Shown: positions 33,792 through 44,050 of the stretch, piece after piece | Numbering within the stretch: position 1 is the first letter of the stretch | How the letters are laid out: every line of letters starts with the position of its first letter | Origin: Corynespora cassiicola | Lineage: Eukaryota; Ascomycota; Dothideomycetes; Pleosporales; Corynesporascaceae | Direction of reading: 5' to 3' | Length of the DNA: 64,000 nt | Assembly (NCBI GenBank): GCA_022059125.1 | Contig: JAEUWY010000002.1 | Span: forward strand, 2,976,001 to 3,040,000 | Program-made: the position numbers and the translations under genes | Notes under the pieces: model-generated | What the model saw: only the letters and a program-made list of their open reading frames with translations | Told to the model about the DNA's origin: nothing | Database searches by the model: none

Positions 33792-34736
33792 TCAACTCTG
33801 ACCATTATCCATTTCGGTCTGCTCTCCTCCAAACTCGTTTTTCCAGGAACCAGCATAATGGTGTGTGACCAAAGGGGGTGTCAGTCCCTCTTTGTCTTCG
33901 TACTTGTTCGATGATGAAGCAAATGCCCTGCCTGGCATTATCAAAACATCTCCCACCAGTTTCGGTTCTCTCAGCCCCTTGATATATTCAATCGACACTC
34001 TCTCTCCGAGACTCTCACCCAGACTCTTGAGTATCCCAGAGGTAAATCGCCTTGGGCCCGTCATATCTACTACATCGCCAGTCATGTCCAATGTCAAATT
34101 GGCTATAGGGACACTGTGCTTTAGGGACTCACTGCGTAGCCCTTCTATAATGTCATCAACGACCATGGACATGTGCGTGCTGCGCGGTCTCGACATGATG
34201 GTCCATGTAGCGAATTGTCGAACGAATGGCTCTTCCCAGCCGGCATCAAACTCCCACCCAACCACGAGACTAGCGTTGTGCCTATAGTGTTCTGGAATCC
34301 AATCGTCAATCGGTGTATCCTCGCAGGACACGTCCAGGTCCATCCATATACCTCCCTGGTCGAACAGCAGCAGATAGCGCAACATGTCGGCCTTGAGTAT
34401 GGGAATTGTGAGGGCCAGGTAGGTTTCCGGAATCTCTGGACGCAGCGCAAACGTTCGCATCACATAGTCGTCCGCAGATGTGTCCGTCATGAACTCAGGC
34501 CGGTAGGTTGGGTTTTTCTCGATGCATGTATCAGTCCATTCGTGCGACTGGTTGCTTAGGCCACTGGGCCCCAGCTTGTACCACAGGATCCCGGGTATTT
34601 TTGCAGGTGCTGATGAGTATAGCAGCCGAATGCGATCAGATAAACCCCAGACATGGTACAGTAGCGCGACGATTGCCAAACTCAAAATTGCATAGAACAA
34701 ATTACGGACACGAGGGGGCCCATGAGGCCGGAGCAT
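33792..34736 (-). CDS. GT32-family (OCH1-like) glycosyltransferase, type II membrane protein
   Basis: Probable Golgi mannosyl- or alpha-1,6-glycosyltransferase. Intron-free, 314 aa from the ATG at 34736. The frame is open 18 codons further, but only from a TTG. A short cytosolic tail precedes one membrane anchor (NLFYAILSLAIVALLYHVW, residues 12-30). The catalytic domain carries the GT32 signature KADMLRYLLLFDQGGIWMD (116-133) with the DXD metal site Asp133-Leu-Asp135. Downstream, GWEFDAGWEEPFVRQFATW and the VTHHYAGSWKNE end are also typical. It lacks the extended C-terminal region of yeast Och1, so it belongs to the shorter fungal GT32 group of unknown acceptor. Confidence 0.85.
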   Translation of the reverse strand: MLRPHGPPRVRNLFYAILSLAIVALLYHVWGLSDRIRLLYSSAPAKIPGILWYKLGPSGLSNQSHEWTDTCIEKNPTYRPEFMTDTSADDYVMRTFALRPEIPETYLALTIPILKADMLRYLLLFDQGGIWMDLDVSCEDTPIDDWIPEHYRHNASLVVGWEFDAGWEEPFVRQFATWTIMSRPRSTHMSMVVDDIIEGLRSESLKHSVPIANLTLDMTGDVVDMTGPRRFTSGILKSLGESLGERVSIEYIKGLREPKLVGDVLIMPGRAFASSSNKYEDKEGLTPPLVTHHYAGSWKNEFGGEQTEMDNGQS

Positions 34737-35320
34737 GCTTGGTCGTTGGGCTACCACCAAAATTCGTTGCAATCGCGAAAACTCGAGCAAGGCACACCGA
34801 CAAACAGGAGATGGGTACGCTTATATGTTGAAAAGAATGAGCGTGGATAATCAAGGGACAAAGACTATCTGTAACGATTCAAATCGCAAGAAATGAGTGA
34901 GCCGAGGGCCAAGATTGTCATGGCAGTGGTTAGAATGGGCTGCACGTCTTTGTATACCACTCATACAGCAAAGACTGCTGCGCCGCACTCAAATGTCTCG
35001 GAGCGAGTGAATGCATGGCTCGGCCTCGCTTCATTACACGGCAGCCCTCTATCTATCACAGGGATCCGGACATAATCCTCACACCTGTACACAATTGAGG
35101 GGCGGTTTGCTTTAAAATAATTTCGGCCGGACGCATCCCTTTTCCCTCGACCAAATACTTCTCTCCTGGTAGACACCACCTGATCTCTTGCACGACATCC
35201 TCAATACATGCAGAAGCAAGGGGCAAAGGAGGCGGCACAGTCAGTAAGCGTGTTGAGGCACAGAAACACTCACATGGCTGCAGATGGGGTGGGAAATAGA
35301 CGCCGGCCTAAGCCCACGAA

Positions 35321-35692
35321 TCAGCTTTGGGTGCTTAGACGATTGCCCTCATGACCGTGATAGGAAGCTGATCTTGAGAAGGACGACGGCCTGATCTTTT
35401 TGGCTCTTTTTTCGAGAATACTCTTCCAAGTCTGGTCGATGACCTCAAGTCTTTGGCCAGAGAGATTTGAATACAACAAAAAAAGGGCGAAATATTCAAT
35501 GCTCGTGTCGAGGAGCAGCCTAACGAAGCCATTTGGATCAAAGACAATTCTGAAAAGACGTGGGATGGTGTTATTCGTGAGAACATGTCTCATCAGTGAT
35601 GGGTTTGACACAGGCGAATGCCTAGGAGCATCCGCCTGTGTTGCAACATTAAATGGTATTTCCACAGCCCCCCTGCTGCGCCGCTTCGCCAT
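35321..35692 (-). CDS. possible small membrane-associated protein, 123 aa
   Basis: An intron-free ATG-started frame with one hydrophobic stretch (SIEYFALFLLYSNLSG, about 64-79) and basic ends (MAKRRSRG; RAKKIRPSSFSRS). I do not recognise a family. It lies between the GT32 gene and a divergent membrane-protein gene, with its ATG 125 bp from the neighbour's ATG. Amino-acid composition is protein-like, but with no homology evidence it could be chance. Confidence 0.35.
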   Translation of the reverse strand: MAKRRSRGAVEIPFNVATQADAPRHSPVSNPSLMRHVLTNNTIPRLFRIVFDPNGFVRLLLDTSIEYFALFLLYSNLSGQRLEVIDQTWKSILEKRAKKIRPSSFSRSASYHGHEGNRLSTQS

Positions 35693-35817
35693 GGTATCGG
35701 TATAGACCGCTATGTCCTTCTTCCACTATTCCGCAGTCCCCTTGTATCTCACTTGTACAGGCCATCTTCCCAACACGCGTCCATTCAATGTATGCAATTG
35801 GTTTGTGATCTTCCAGC

Positions 35818-36691
35818 ATGATTCTATCATTGATCATAGCAGCTTCGCTTGTCTCTCTATCTTGTTGTGTGGAGTTTGTCAATCCTCCAGCGTTCGTTGA
35901 GGAAAGCTTTAGCCGCAATCCAGTATACCCCGATCGAACCATGCTACGAATTACATGGACTTCTGGAAAAGAAGATAGGCCCGTGTCTGTAATCCTCTAT
36001 CAAGTCAATGGAACATTTGAGAATTGGGTGGAAAATCCAGAATACGTCTTGCGTAAGTCGGTCAAATATCATCAACACATTTGATCCTCTGGGCTCACAC
36101 ATGGTTCTAGAAAACGTTATCAACACGACTAGCTTCGGTTGGCTCGTGGGGACAAACAAGAACCTAACCTTTTCAAATATTTTTTTCCTCTCTATATTTG
36201 AAGAAGGGCAGCCCTTGGGCGACGCCAACAGCCATGCTTTCAACATTTCTTCGAATGAAACTCCACCCATTTTATCTGAATCGCCTATTTCTCTCTCCCA
36301 AACCGAATCTTTAGTCATTACGTCCTTTTCCTCCGCAGTGCCTACAGACGAAGCCACACCAATACCATCTTCCTCCAATCCTTCGTCGGCACCATCAGGC
36401 GGCTTTCCGACCTCTTCTAAGATTGGACTTGGCATCGGGATCCCAGTTGCGGTAGCTTTTGGCGTCGGTGCTGGCTTCTTTCTCTTTCGACGCAAGAAAC
36501 GCGAAAAAGTCGGAGAGGTGGCGGAGAACGACAATGCACCCGCGTATTTTGAGAGTTATCACGAGCCACAAAAGGCACCTGCAGAGATGGATTCAAGCCT
36601 TCATTATCAGCACGTGGGCAGCAAGACACCTGAGGAGGGAAATACATTACTCTACGAGCTACCTGGACCGCAACAGCGGGCAGGGCAGTGA
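35818..36691 (+). CDS. single-pass membrane glycoprotein of unknown function
   Basis: Two exons (35818-36052 and 36111-36691, 58-nt GTAAGT...TAG intron) give 271 aa. The N-terminal signal peptide (MILSLIIAASLVSLSCC) leads an ectodomain of about 80 residues. That domain has RITWTSGKEDRPVSVILYQV and N-glycosylation sequons (NGTF, NTTS, NLTF, NISSNET). A Ser/Thr/Pro-rich stalk follows, then one membrane helix (IGLGIGIPVAVAFGVGAGFF, about 180-199) and a basic stop-transfer patch (RRKKREK). The rest is a cytosolic tail with SKTPEEGNTLLYELPG. This layout is shared by many Pezizomycotina proteins of Mid2-like or unknown surface-sensor type. No pathway assignment is justified. Confidence 0.75.
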
Positions 36692-36852
36692 TGCAGATTC
36701 TTCAAAGATGATTTGGAGGATATTTCTTGCTTGGAGGTTTCATAATGCATTTGGCAACTGTAGACGAGTGGCTACTGAAAGGGCCTGATCGTGCCACTCC
36801 ATGGCTAGGTATCTTGATGAATAATGAAAACTTCAAAGCGATTGCATTGGTA

Positions 36853-37806
36853 TCAATTTGCGGGGGCGTTTTCGCTCCAGCTGAAAACAAAGTAAAGCCC
36901 ATGGTGATCACTGAATTCTGTTTCTTCGTTTGCGGAAAACTCTCTACTTCCAGTAGCCAAGATGTGCATGCTCGATGGAGTCAGACCGTAATGTGCGACC
37001 TTGTCAAGACGGCCAGGCGGAAAGGACTTGTCGCCTTCAACACCCCACGTAAAACCCGGGTCCTCTGGGTGTAGTTGTTGCCATGCATCAACAAGGCCGT
37101 TGGTTTCTACAATCTCCTCATCCTCGGGGAGAACAGGATTGAAATCCCCAGCGACAAGACCATAGGAGGCAGTGCGGAGATACGAAGCAACTATTGAGAG
37201 TTGCTCTGGCCGTCGGGAGGGCTTTATCGGTAGGGAATCGAGATGGACATTGACAAGCCTGACTCGGGTGATTTTTCCGGATTGGTCAAGGAGTAAGTCG
37301 CAGCAAAGTGCGTCTCTTTCAAATCGGCTAGGAAGGGCAAGTCTCCATACCGAACCCAATGCAAGGGAGTTTTGTGACAGGCACAGTTTTGAGATTAGAG
37401 TGACTGTAATGAAAGACTGGTTTCTGAACTTGGAGTTGTCCACGTCGCTGAGGATACAGTGCTGCTGGACCCAGGGATCTGCGAGTAGCGTTTTGAGTGC
37501 TGTCCTGGACACCTCTTGAAGGAAAATAACGTCGACCCTTTCGAGGCTCTTGATAGTATCGAACAGAGCGATGATCCTGGGTCCGGGGAAAGGAGCTCCC
37601 GAGTCCACGTTCCAGCTCACCAAATGAAGCGCAGTCTCCCAATGGTGCTTGTAACCGCCAGATGGTGCGCCCTCTTCATGGGTAGGAGTCCAATGTCCTT
37701 GGCAGAAATGATGCCATTGTTGGTATACCGGCTTCGTGTTGGTAGACACAGGTAAAGGCGTGCCCTGACGCCAAAAGTTGACCTGGTTCCAGATGCGAGA
37801 AAGCAT
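36853..37806 (-). CDS. endonuclease/exonuclease/phosphatase family protein, TDP2-like
   Basis: A metal-dependent phosphodiesterase fold, intron-free, 317 aa. The catalytic motifs are in the usual order. SWNVDSG (Asn66) and FLQEVS (Glu98) come first, then NVHLDS (188-191) and GDFNP (Asp221, Asn223). GRLDKV (Asp268) and SDHHGL (Asp300, His301) complete the set. The FLQEV / HLDS / GDFN / SDHHGL set and short loops resemble tyrosyl-DNA phosphodiesterase 2 more than APE1 or inositol phosphatases. That would mean removing topoisomerase adducts from 5' DNA ends, but this role is inferred. There is no signal peptide. The N-terminal 60 residues (Trp/His-rich) look family-specific. Confidence 0.78.
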   Translation of the reverse strand: MLSRIWNQVNFWRQGTPLPVSTNTKPVYQQWHHFCQGHWTPTHEEGAPSGGYKHHWETALHLVSWNVDSGAPFPGPRIIALFDTIKSLERVDVIFLQEVSRTALKTLLADPWVQQHCILSDVDNSKFRNQSFITVTLISKLCLSQNSLALGSVWRLALPSRFERDALCCDLLLDQSGKITRVRLVNVHLDSLPIKPSRRPEQLSIVASYLRTASYGLVAGDFNPVLPEDEEIVETNGLVDAWQQLHPEDPGFTWGVEGDKSFPPGRLDKVAHYGLTPSSMHILATGSREFSANEETEFSDHHGLYFVFSWSENAPAN

Positions 37807-38470
37807 GACAATCTATGCAATGTGTGTTCAGCTACGCTGAATGAAGGAATATGCGGTAAAAGAGTGGCCGCCTTTTAGTATACCAAGCTCTGGAGTCGGC
37901 GAACGGAAGTTGTTGCCTGTGATGGTTTGACTGTACCATGGCTGAGTGTTGGGCTGAGCATTCGCACTGTTCCACAATAGGAGGTAGGAGGTAGCGAGTT
38001 GCCCAATCATCAGTCCGCCTCGGCAAGACATGTCCGGCACCCGATGCAGCCGACCCTTGGAGCATCTCATATGCGGCAGCAAGTGCTGAAGGCTGTATCC
38101 TGGCCGTGGGCACACACTGGACGACATGAAAACAATGGGAGAATTTTCCGACTAGCATAAAATCCCAACAGCTTTGTTCGACTACCTGTAAGACTCGCGG
38201 CGTCATTCACTAGCCCTGACGTCATAGACCGCCCAAGCAACCCGCACCTCTCCCTTCAACATCCATTCCACACATTCCCACCACTAGTCACAAAGCTCTA
38301 CCACAGTGAAAAAAAAATTGCACAATGACCGTTCAATTCATCAGTTTTAAAATTATATGTCGAACCTTACCTTTTGTCGGTGCGCCCTGCGGACCGGGAA
38401 CATTTGGAAAGATTCCAGGTTTCATGGTTAGATCTGGAGCGCAAACATTAAAGTTTCAAAACTTACCGTT
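37807..38470. other. intergenic region
   Basis: This 664-bp stretch lies between two minus-strand genes. Overlapping short minus frames (37828-38206) end by chance stops and show no domain. An A-tract lies near 38310. No gene is called. Confidence 0.35.
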
Positions 38471-39967
38471 TTATCTGCGCGAGTATTGCATCCAGTGGGT
38501 CCAGATCAAGTCTTCTAGGTCGCTCAACATGTCAGGATTGCATCCATCACACTCGGACGCAGCGGCTGCATGAGCTTCGCGGATAGCGCTCATGCTGTGA
38601 AGCGCAACCTCACAAAGGCGCCTGGCCACATTGTGTGCGCAAAAAAGGCTCGGAATACTGGCAATCTCGCTACCTGGGCTGCGGGCCAACGACCAAGTCA
38701 GGCTGGGGAATTTGTTACGAGGTACCTTCTCAGGTCCGTCGTCAACCATGTCCAGCCAGGCTGCCAGGGTCTCATTCAGCTCATCAGAATTATGGGGTGC
38801 AAACGCCTGAAGATACTCGTCAGTAAAGAAGAGGATCCAATGTATGGCTTTGACTTGGGTATGAAACCACTCTGTGGTGATGCTGCTCCTTTTAGGAGAG
38901 AAGAGCTGGTCCAAAGCCGTGTATCCAACTTGCTGTCGCTTGTCAGTATCGAAAAAAGTTAGTTGTGGGACACTTTCTGAGATGGCAAGGTGGCTTGAAT
39001 CTTGAACGAATCCAGGAGATTCGCCTTCTGAACCACACTCACTGCTCCAGAAACTAGACTCGTCAGCTTGCGCGGGTGAGCGGTCACAGTCAATCAATGT
39101 GACGTGTACAGAAGGGTTTGCAAGATGGCTTACGCCTGGCGTAAAGCTTTCAGCATCCCAAAAAACTCCATATCCAGCTCGCTCCTGCATTTTCGATTCC
39201 TCCTGTTCCTGCTGGTCAGTATTCAGCCGAGAAAATTGCTCCATGAGGCGGGTCGAGTCTAGGGTGACAAAGGATACTGCTTCATCCTTTGGGCACTGCA
39301 TCACGTCAAAGAACGCCTCGTCCGCTTTGTCAAGCTCGCTCCTCGTGGGACACCCATCAAAAGTTGGATACCTTTCTGCGTCAAAATTACCTCCACAATT
39401 CCGGATAGAAAGGCGGTTACAGGGCCCAAGGTCGTAAGGCTCGTCTCCACCTCGCGGGTTTTCCACCAGTTCATCGCACGTTCCAAGGTCATCAACCGCA
39501 TTCAGTTCCCGATCAAAGGGAGCCTCATCTTCATCTTGTTCTTCGTCTATAGCCCCAGTATTATCCCAGTACTCGACCATAAAATCTGAATAGCTCTTCA
39601 GCAGCTTCTCATCGTTTACAGACCTTGAGAATCGGCTGAGAAGTGAAGATTTCCTGGGAGTGTCCATCGGATGCGAAATAGCCTGTGGCTGCGTCATTCG
39701 CTTCTTTACAGGTGCGGCACTGAATGTAGCAGCCCGATTTCGACTAGGCGTAGACGCTTTCGTAGCCGTTGTCTCTGTGGGCTCCGTACGAAGCTTTGGC
39801 GACTGAACCCTATTCCCGGAGACTGCAGCAGCCGCAAATGCATCCGTGACGTGAGCGTATGAAGACAAAACCTCGTCCAATGCCAGGGCGGATATACAAG
39901 AGCCGCCAGAGGGGCTGGAAGAGGCGGATTGCCCAGTCTTGCCTCTAATCTTATTGAAAAGACCCAT
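38471..39967 (-). CDS. fungal hypothetical protein, 498 aa
   Basis: An intron-free frame. I chose the ATG at 39967 (MGLFNKIRGKTGQSASSS). An upstream ATG at 40177 would add 70 Cys/Phe-rich residues with poor coding character. Residues 1-150 are Ser/Thr/Lys-rich and probably disordered. Residues 150-310 are acidic with Asp/Glu clusters. The C-terminal 130 residues (TEWFHTQVKAIHWILFFTDE onwards to LEDLIWTHWMQYSRR) are helical and look like the folded part, with DECDGC-like Cys near the end. MGLFNKI gives an N-terminal Gly that might be myristoylated. I recognise no family or function. Confidence 0.7.
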   Translation of the reverse strand: MGLFNKIRGKTGQSASSSPSGGSCISALALDEVLSSYAHVTDAFAAAAVSGNRVQSPKLRTEPTETTATKASTPSRNRAATFSAAPVKKRMTQPQAISHPMDTPRKSSLLSRFSRSVNDEKLLKSYSDFMVEYWDNTGAIDEEQDEDEAPFDRELNAVDDLGTCDELVENPRGGDEPYDLGPCNRLSIRNCGGNFDAERYPTFDGCPTRSELDKADEAFFDVMQCPKDEAVSFVTLDSTRLMEQFSRLNTDQQEQEESKMQERAGYGVFWDAESFTPGVSHLANPSVHVTLIDCDRSPAQADESSFWSSECGSEGESPGFVQDSSHLAISESVPQLTFFDTDKRQQVGYTALDQLFSPKRSSITTEWFHTQVKAIHWILFFTDEYLQAFAPHNSDELNETLAAWLDMVDDGPEKVPRNKFPSLTWSLARSPGSEIASIPSLFCAHNVARRLCEVALHSMSAIREAHAAAASECDGCNPDMLSDLEDLIWTHWMQYSRR

Positions 39968-40491
39968 GGTTGGTGCAAATCTGGTATGGATGAAGAAACA
40001 ACAAAAGTGAGATGCAGAACTGAAACGAACAATGCAAGTTCGATGCCAGCACAAAATGATACTGAATGGTTTACGAGATACTACCTCGGAGTAGGCTTTA
40101 TAATTCTCTTCGTATTGACACAATGCGCACCATTGTGAAGAACTGCTCTGGCGATACACATCATTGTCACAGAACAATGATGAGACTCTCGATATCGAAT
40201 ACCAGGAAGAATGCCAAATTGAAGAAAAGACACTCTGCGATGATTCGCGCCTATAGTTGATATTTCTGGTATCTCAACGTGTGACGGGAGCTTTTACCAG
40301 CGGAGGAATCACGCGCAGCATCTGCAAAATCACCGTGGTGGAGCACAAGCCTGGAAGCCAGTGGCACTGATATCCCCAACGGAACACAGTTGCATGTCGC
40401 CACCATCAACCACTTTCCTCCTTTTGGATTGTATCCGGCTGTTTCTTTGGTCAAACCGTAGACCAGGCAGACGGAAAGGAGTGTCTCAACT
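39968..40491. other. intergenic region
   Basis: This 524-bp space holds the 5' flank of the 498-aa gene and the 3' flank of the next minus gene. Nothing further was recognised. Confidence 0.3.
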
Positions 40492-41358
40492 TCAATCAAC
40501 TCTTCTCACACCGACAACCCTGCTCATTCGTCCCTGAAGTGCATCCAGTATATCCCTCATATCTTCTAGGTCTCTTCCAATGTCTCCAATCATCATTGTG
40601 ACTACGCCAACCTCGTGTGCCGTCCTCCTCGTCTCCACTCGACTCAAGCCCTCGCTCAAACTGATGACACTGTCTTTTCTCCTCAGCCACAGCCATCTCT
40701 CTCGGAACCCACACTTTCGATACTCGCTGCCCAGCCGATTGCTCCTCTGTAGCCCCTCGTCCTCATCCTCTGACCTCGCATACCCATACTGCGCAAGATA
40801 GGCGCCCTTCTCCGATGGAGTGTTGGCAGACCAGTGTGCAGAGTCCTGGCCCTGAAACTCGGGCTTCAAAAACGGGTACTCGATGCCGCGGAACTCGCGG
40901 ATCATGTCGCGAATGGCCACACGCATGATGCGCAGATTTTCCGACTCTCCCGCCGAGTGGGCAGACTGCATGTCGCGGCCAAAGTTCATGCGGCCTCTGC
41001 CCCCCGCCCAGCGGCGTCTTCGGTCTCCCGCGCTGTGGCTGCGTGTCGGCTCGCCGCGGTGCCGGGATCCATGGTGGTCGTCGGTGGAGCGGCTGCGATC
41101 TCGCGCGTGGCTTCTTTCTTGTCGAGAGCTTTTCAGCCGGCGGCGTACTCTGCGCAAGTGCCGGCGTTCTTGCAAGAGGCCTTGCTTCAGCGTCGATAAG
41201 TAGTCGTTGATCTGGCTTGGAGCTCCGTGGATGGTGCGCAGGGAGGACCAAAAGACGTTGAAGAAGGTTGCAAGTGTGAAGGCGAAGGATATGAAGCCGA
41301 TCAGAGTGGACGCGAGGGATATGGGCGCTAGTGTTGTGTGAGAAATGGTGACACCCAT
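40492..41358 (-). CDS. fungal hypothetical membrane protein with basic RS-like segment
   Basis: Intron-free, 288 aa. An N-terminal hydrophobic segment (LASTLIGFISFAFTLATFFNVF, about 15-36) is likely a membrane anchor. A strongly basic Arg/Ser/His stretch follows (RRHLRRVRRRLKSSRQ, then HARDRSRSTDDHHGSRHRGE, about 65-118). The next section (MRVAIRDMIREFRGIEYPFL) and the C-terminal coiled helices (MMIGDIGRDLEDMRDILDAL) suggest a folded helical domain. Such one-TM proteins with a related helical layout are common in Sordariomycetes and have no assigned role. The ATG at 41358 is the first in frame. Confidence 0.72.
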   Translation of the reverse strand: MGVTISHTTLAPISLASTLIGFISFAFTLATFFNVFWSSLRTIHGAPSQINDYLSTLKQGLLQERRHLRRVRRRLKSSRQERSHARDRSRSTDDHHGSRHRGEPTRSHSAGDRRRRWAGGRGRMNFGRDMQSAHSAGESENLRIMRVAIRDMIREFRGIEYPFLKPEFQGQDSAHWSANTPSEKGAYLAQYGYARSEDEDEGLQRSNRLGSEYRKCGFRERWLWLRRKDSVISLSEGLSRVETRRTAHEVGVVTMMIGDIGRDLEDMRDILDALQGRMSRVVGVRRVD

Positions 41359-42149
41359 TCTTGGTGTTGTTGTTATCCAAATCTATGGGTATCAGATGGA
41401 CAAAGTAAGCTCCAGAGCCGTGATGTAATGTTGGAGTCGTGGATTTTATCGATGTCGGCGTCACCAGTCCAACAGCAGTCAGCACATCACCGCAACTATC
41501 TGTATATATCAAGAGTGAGGAATGAACTGCGTTAGGCTTCAGACCTCGAAACAAGATGCTAAAGTAAGCTTTGTGCAATGCTAGCTGCATAGAGTTCCAC
41601 ACTCTCTCTAGCCAATCACGTAGCCGCGGCGACCGTTCGTCATCCTCGTGTGAATATCCTGTGACTATCTTGGTAGCTACCAATATTCAATCTGTTCAGT
41701 TCAAGGAGTTCCCAAAGGTACTTGGTCGTCTGGTCTTTTTTCTTATTCTGTTAGACTGATGTGCTCATGTCCAATTTTGTTCCTGAGCAGGGTCTCGCAG
41801 ACCTCTATTGAGGAGACATACTCCTGCACCAGTCAGGCAATATACAGCTTTCCAGATCGGATGCCTGGCGCGACCTGTCGTTTTCGAGCCGGGAGAGTTG
41901 GTTGTGGAGCCGACAGAGCATCAAGTGGCTGTTGTAATTAAACGCTGGACCTCCAAGCCGGGGGGAGGACTGTAATGGACACAGACTCTAGACCTATCAT
42001 TCCATCCACTATCATCAAGTTTCTGCTAGAGTTTAGCGGCACTTGATTGTTCGCTGCTCTCTTCTCGCTCTTCATTCTTCTGCCGTTTCTTCCTTGGGCT
42101 CTTCTCCCCCGAAGCTGCGCGACCGAGGCCAGGGCAATGTATTTGAAAA
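41359..42149. other. intergenic region
   Basis: About 790 bp. It includes a possible third exon of the small gene described next (around 42026-42105, minus). Otherwise no gene is seen. Confidence 0.3.
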
Positions 42150-42310
42150 TTAGTTCACATGCTTTTCCAGGCACTCCTTGGCGTTAAAGATTGCACAGAT
42201 AATGTAGGGCTAATTAGAGTGTGATCCATCGCAATATGTTGAAGATCGAGATGAGTGCTTACGAAAGCAGTTCGGTCGTCGGCTTTTCGGGTCGGAGCCG
42301 CGCGCATCAT
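42150..42310 (-). CDS. possible small spliced gene, 35 aa
   Basis: Exon 1 (42310-42263) encodes MMRAAPTRKADDRTAF and ends at a strong GTAAGC donor. A 53-nt intron with TCTAATTAG at its 3' end joins exon 2 (42209-42150), PYIICAIFNAKECLEKHVN, then stop. An alternative splice from GTGCAA in exon 2 to CGCAG before 42105 would instead add a basic-acidic tail (SGEKSPRKKRQKNEEREESS type) ending at 42026. The gene is divergent from MCR1, with ATGs 121 bp apart. I do not recognise the family. Two good splice signals and clean codons argue for a gene. The short length argues for caution. Confidence 0.4.
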
Positions 42311-42430
42311 GGCGATGACGTTTGCTTGGCAGTAGTTGCTCGCAGCAGAGCTTGAACGCAGCGTCGGTTACAACTCTCATCTCTCCCAATTCCTCCATCC
42401 CCACCCCACATCGCCCCAATTGCTTGCGCC

Positions 42431-43595
42431 ATGTTCGCCCGTCAGGTTTTCCGCCCCGCAAGGACGCTGCAGCAGGTACGCTCGCCCTTCCGCCTGCGCT
42501 GTGCCATTACAAATCCACACAAGCTGCATCCGTGCCGTCACGATAGCTAACTACCTAGCAGCACGTTCGCCGCTACGCCTCCGAGGCTCCCCCCAAGAGC
42601 GGCGGCAGCAATGGCTTGCTCTATACCGGTGTTGCCCTCGCTGCCGTGTCCGGTGGCTACTTTTATGCCAGGCGTAACAACCCAGCCCCAACTGGTCAGG
42701 CCGGCGACGCACCCCCTTCGAAGGAGGCCGGCAAGATCCCCGGATCTACGGGCGCCGCAAAGGCTGCCTTCACCGGTGGCGAGCAGGGCTTCATCTCCCT
42801 GGTCCTCGAGAAGTCGGAGATTGTCAACCACAACACCAAGAAGCTGACTTTCAAGCTGCCTGAGGAGGACATGGAGAGCGGTCTACCTGTCGCATCTGCT
42901 GTCATCACCAAGTACAAGGGCCCAGAGATGCAGAAGCCTGTCATCCGCCCCTACACACCTGTCAGCGACGTTGGTGAGTTTGTTGAGAACGCGAGCCCCA
43001 CCACCTTCTAACACGGCGCGTAGACCAAAAGGGCACCGTCGATTTCGTTGTCAAGAAGTACCCCAATGGCCCCATGTCCGAGCACATCCACAGCCTCGAG
43101 CCAGGGCAGCGCCTTGAAATCAAGGGTCCCATTCCCAAGTACCAGTGGTCCCCCAACAAGCATGAGCACGTCGCCATGATTGCTGGTGGCACCGGCATCA
43201 CCCCCATGTGGCAGGTTGCCAACGCCATCTTCAAGAACCCCGAGGACAAGACCAAGGTCACGCTTGTCTTTGGAAACATCAAGGAGGAGGACATTCTGCT
43301 GAAGCGCGAGTTTGAGCACCTCGAGAACACTTATCCTCAGCGGTTCCGCGCCTTCTACGTCTTGGACAACCCGCCCGAGACATGGCAGGGAGGCAAGGGC
43401 TACGTCACCAAGGAGCTCTTGAAGACGGTTCTGCCCGAGCCCAAGGAGGGCGAGAAGATCAAGATCTTCGTGTGCGGCCCGCCGGGCATGTACAAGGCCA
43501 TCAGCGGCGGAAAGAAGAGCCCTTCGGACCAGGGCGAGCTGGATGGATACCTGAAGGAGCTCGGATATAACAAGGACCAGGTTTACAAGTTTTAG
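42431..43595 (+). CDS. MCR1: mitochondrial NADH-cytochrome b5 reductase
   Basis: FAD enzyme passing electrons from NADH to cytochrome b5 and related acceptors, in the mitochondrial outer membrane/intermembrane space. Three exons (42431-42475, 42562-42973, 43024-43595; introns 86 and 50 nt) give 342 aa. A basic presequence ([21 protein letters not shown]) precedes one anchor helix ([20 protein letters not shown]). The FAD motif RPYTPVSD is completed by intron 2 removal. [14 protein letters not shown] and [14 protein letters not shown] are the NADH-binding motifs, and the end is DQVYKF. The presequence plus anchor distinguish Mcr1 from the ER form Cbr1. Exon 2 could start 3 nt earlier (extra Gln). 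Confidence 0.92.
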
Positions 43596-44050
43596 AGGAC
43601 TCAATGACCCTCGGGTTCCTGTACGATATGTCTCATCTAGACTTAGATATCCATTGAACGAGGGGGTTTCTTTCGCCTTACTATTAAACATATGATGCTA
43701 TAAGCGCAGCCCCTGCGGGCTCGGACATGTGGCGCCTTCTTCACCTCAGATAGCTAATGCTCCATGATTATTTTCCCGATTGGAAATGGCCGTCTTACTC
43801 AAATCTGACCTCACTTTCTCAACGACACCACGTGACTTTTGCACTCACTTCACCTTTTGGGCACCTGGGCAGACAGTGAATCCAAGTCGAACGCCAAGAA
43901 ATTGAATGTCTCTTATAAACAAACTTTCCGCGGTCCCAACACCTTTTCCCTCCCACCTCCACCTACGCCAGCGACTCGCGACTTGCGAACGCGGGTGGCG
44001 ATATCAACAAAAAAGCTAGGCTTTACAGCTCTGCCGCACTGCCATCCGCG
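43596..44050. other. intergenic region
   Basis: This 455-bp region is the 3' flank of MCR1 and the 5' flank of the next plus-strand gene. Nothing else was recognised. Confidence 0.3.

Noticed and set aside
39968..40177. 70-residue N-terminal extension of the 498-aa protein
   Set aside because: Cys/Phe-rich, low coding quality, and MGLFNKI at 39967 is a better start.
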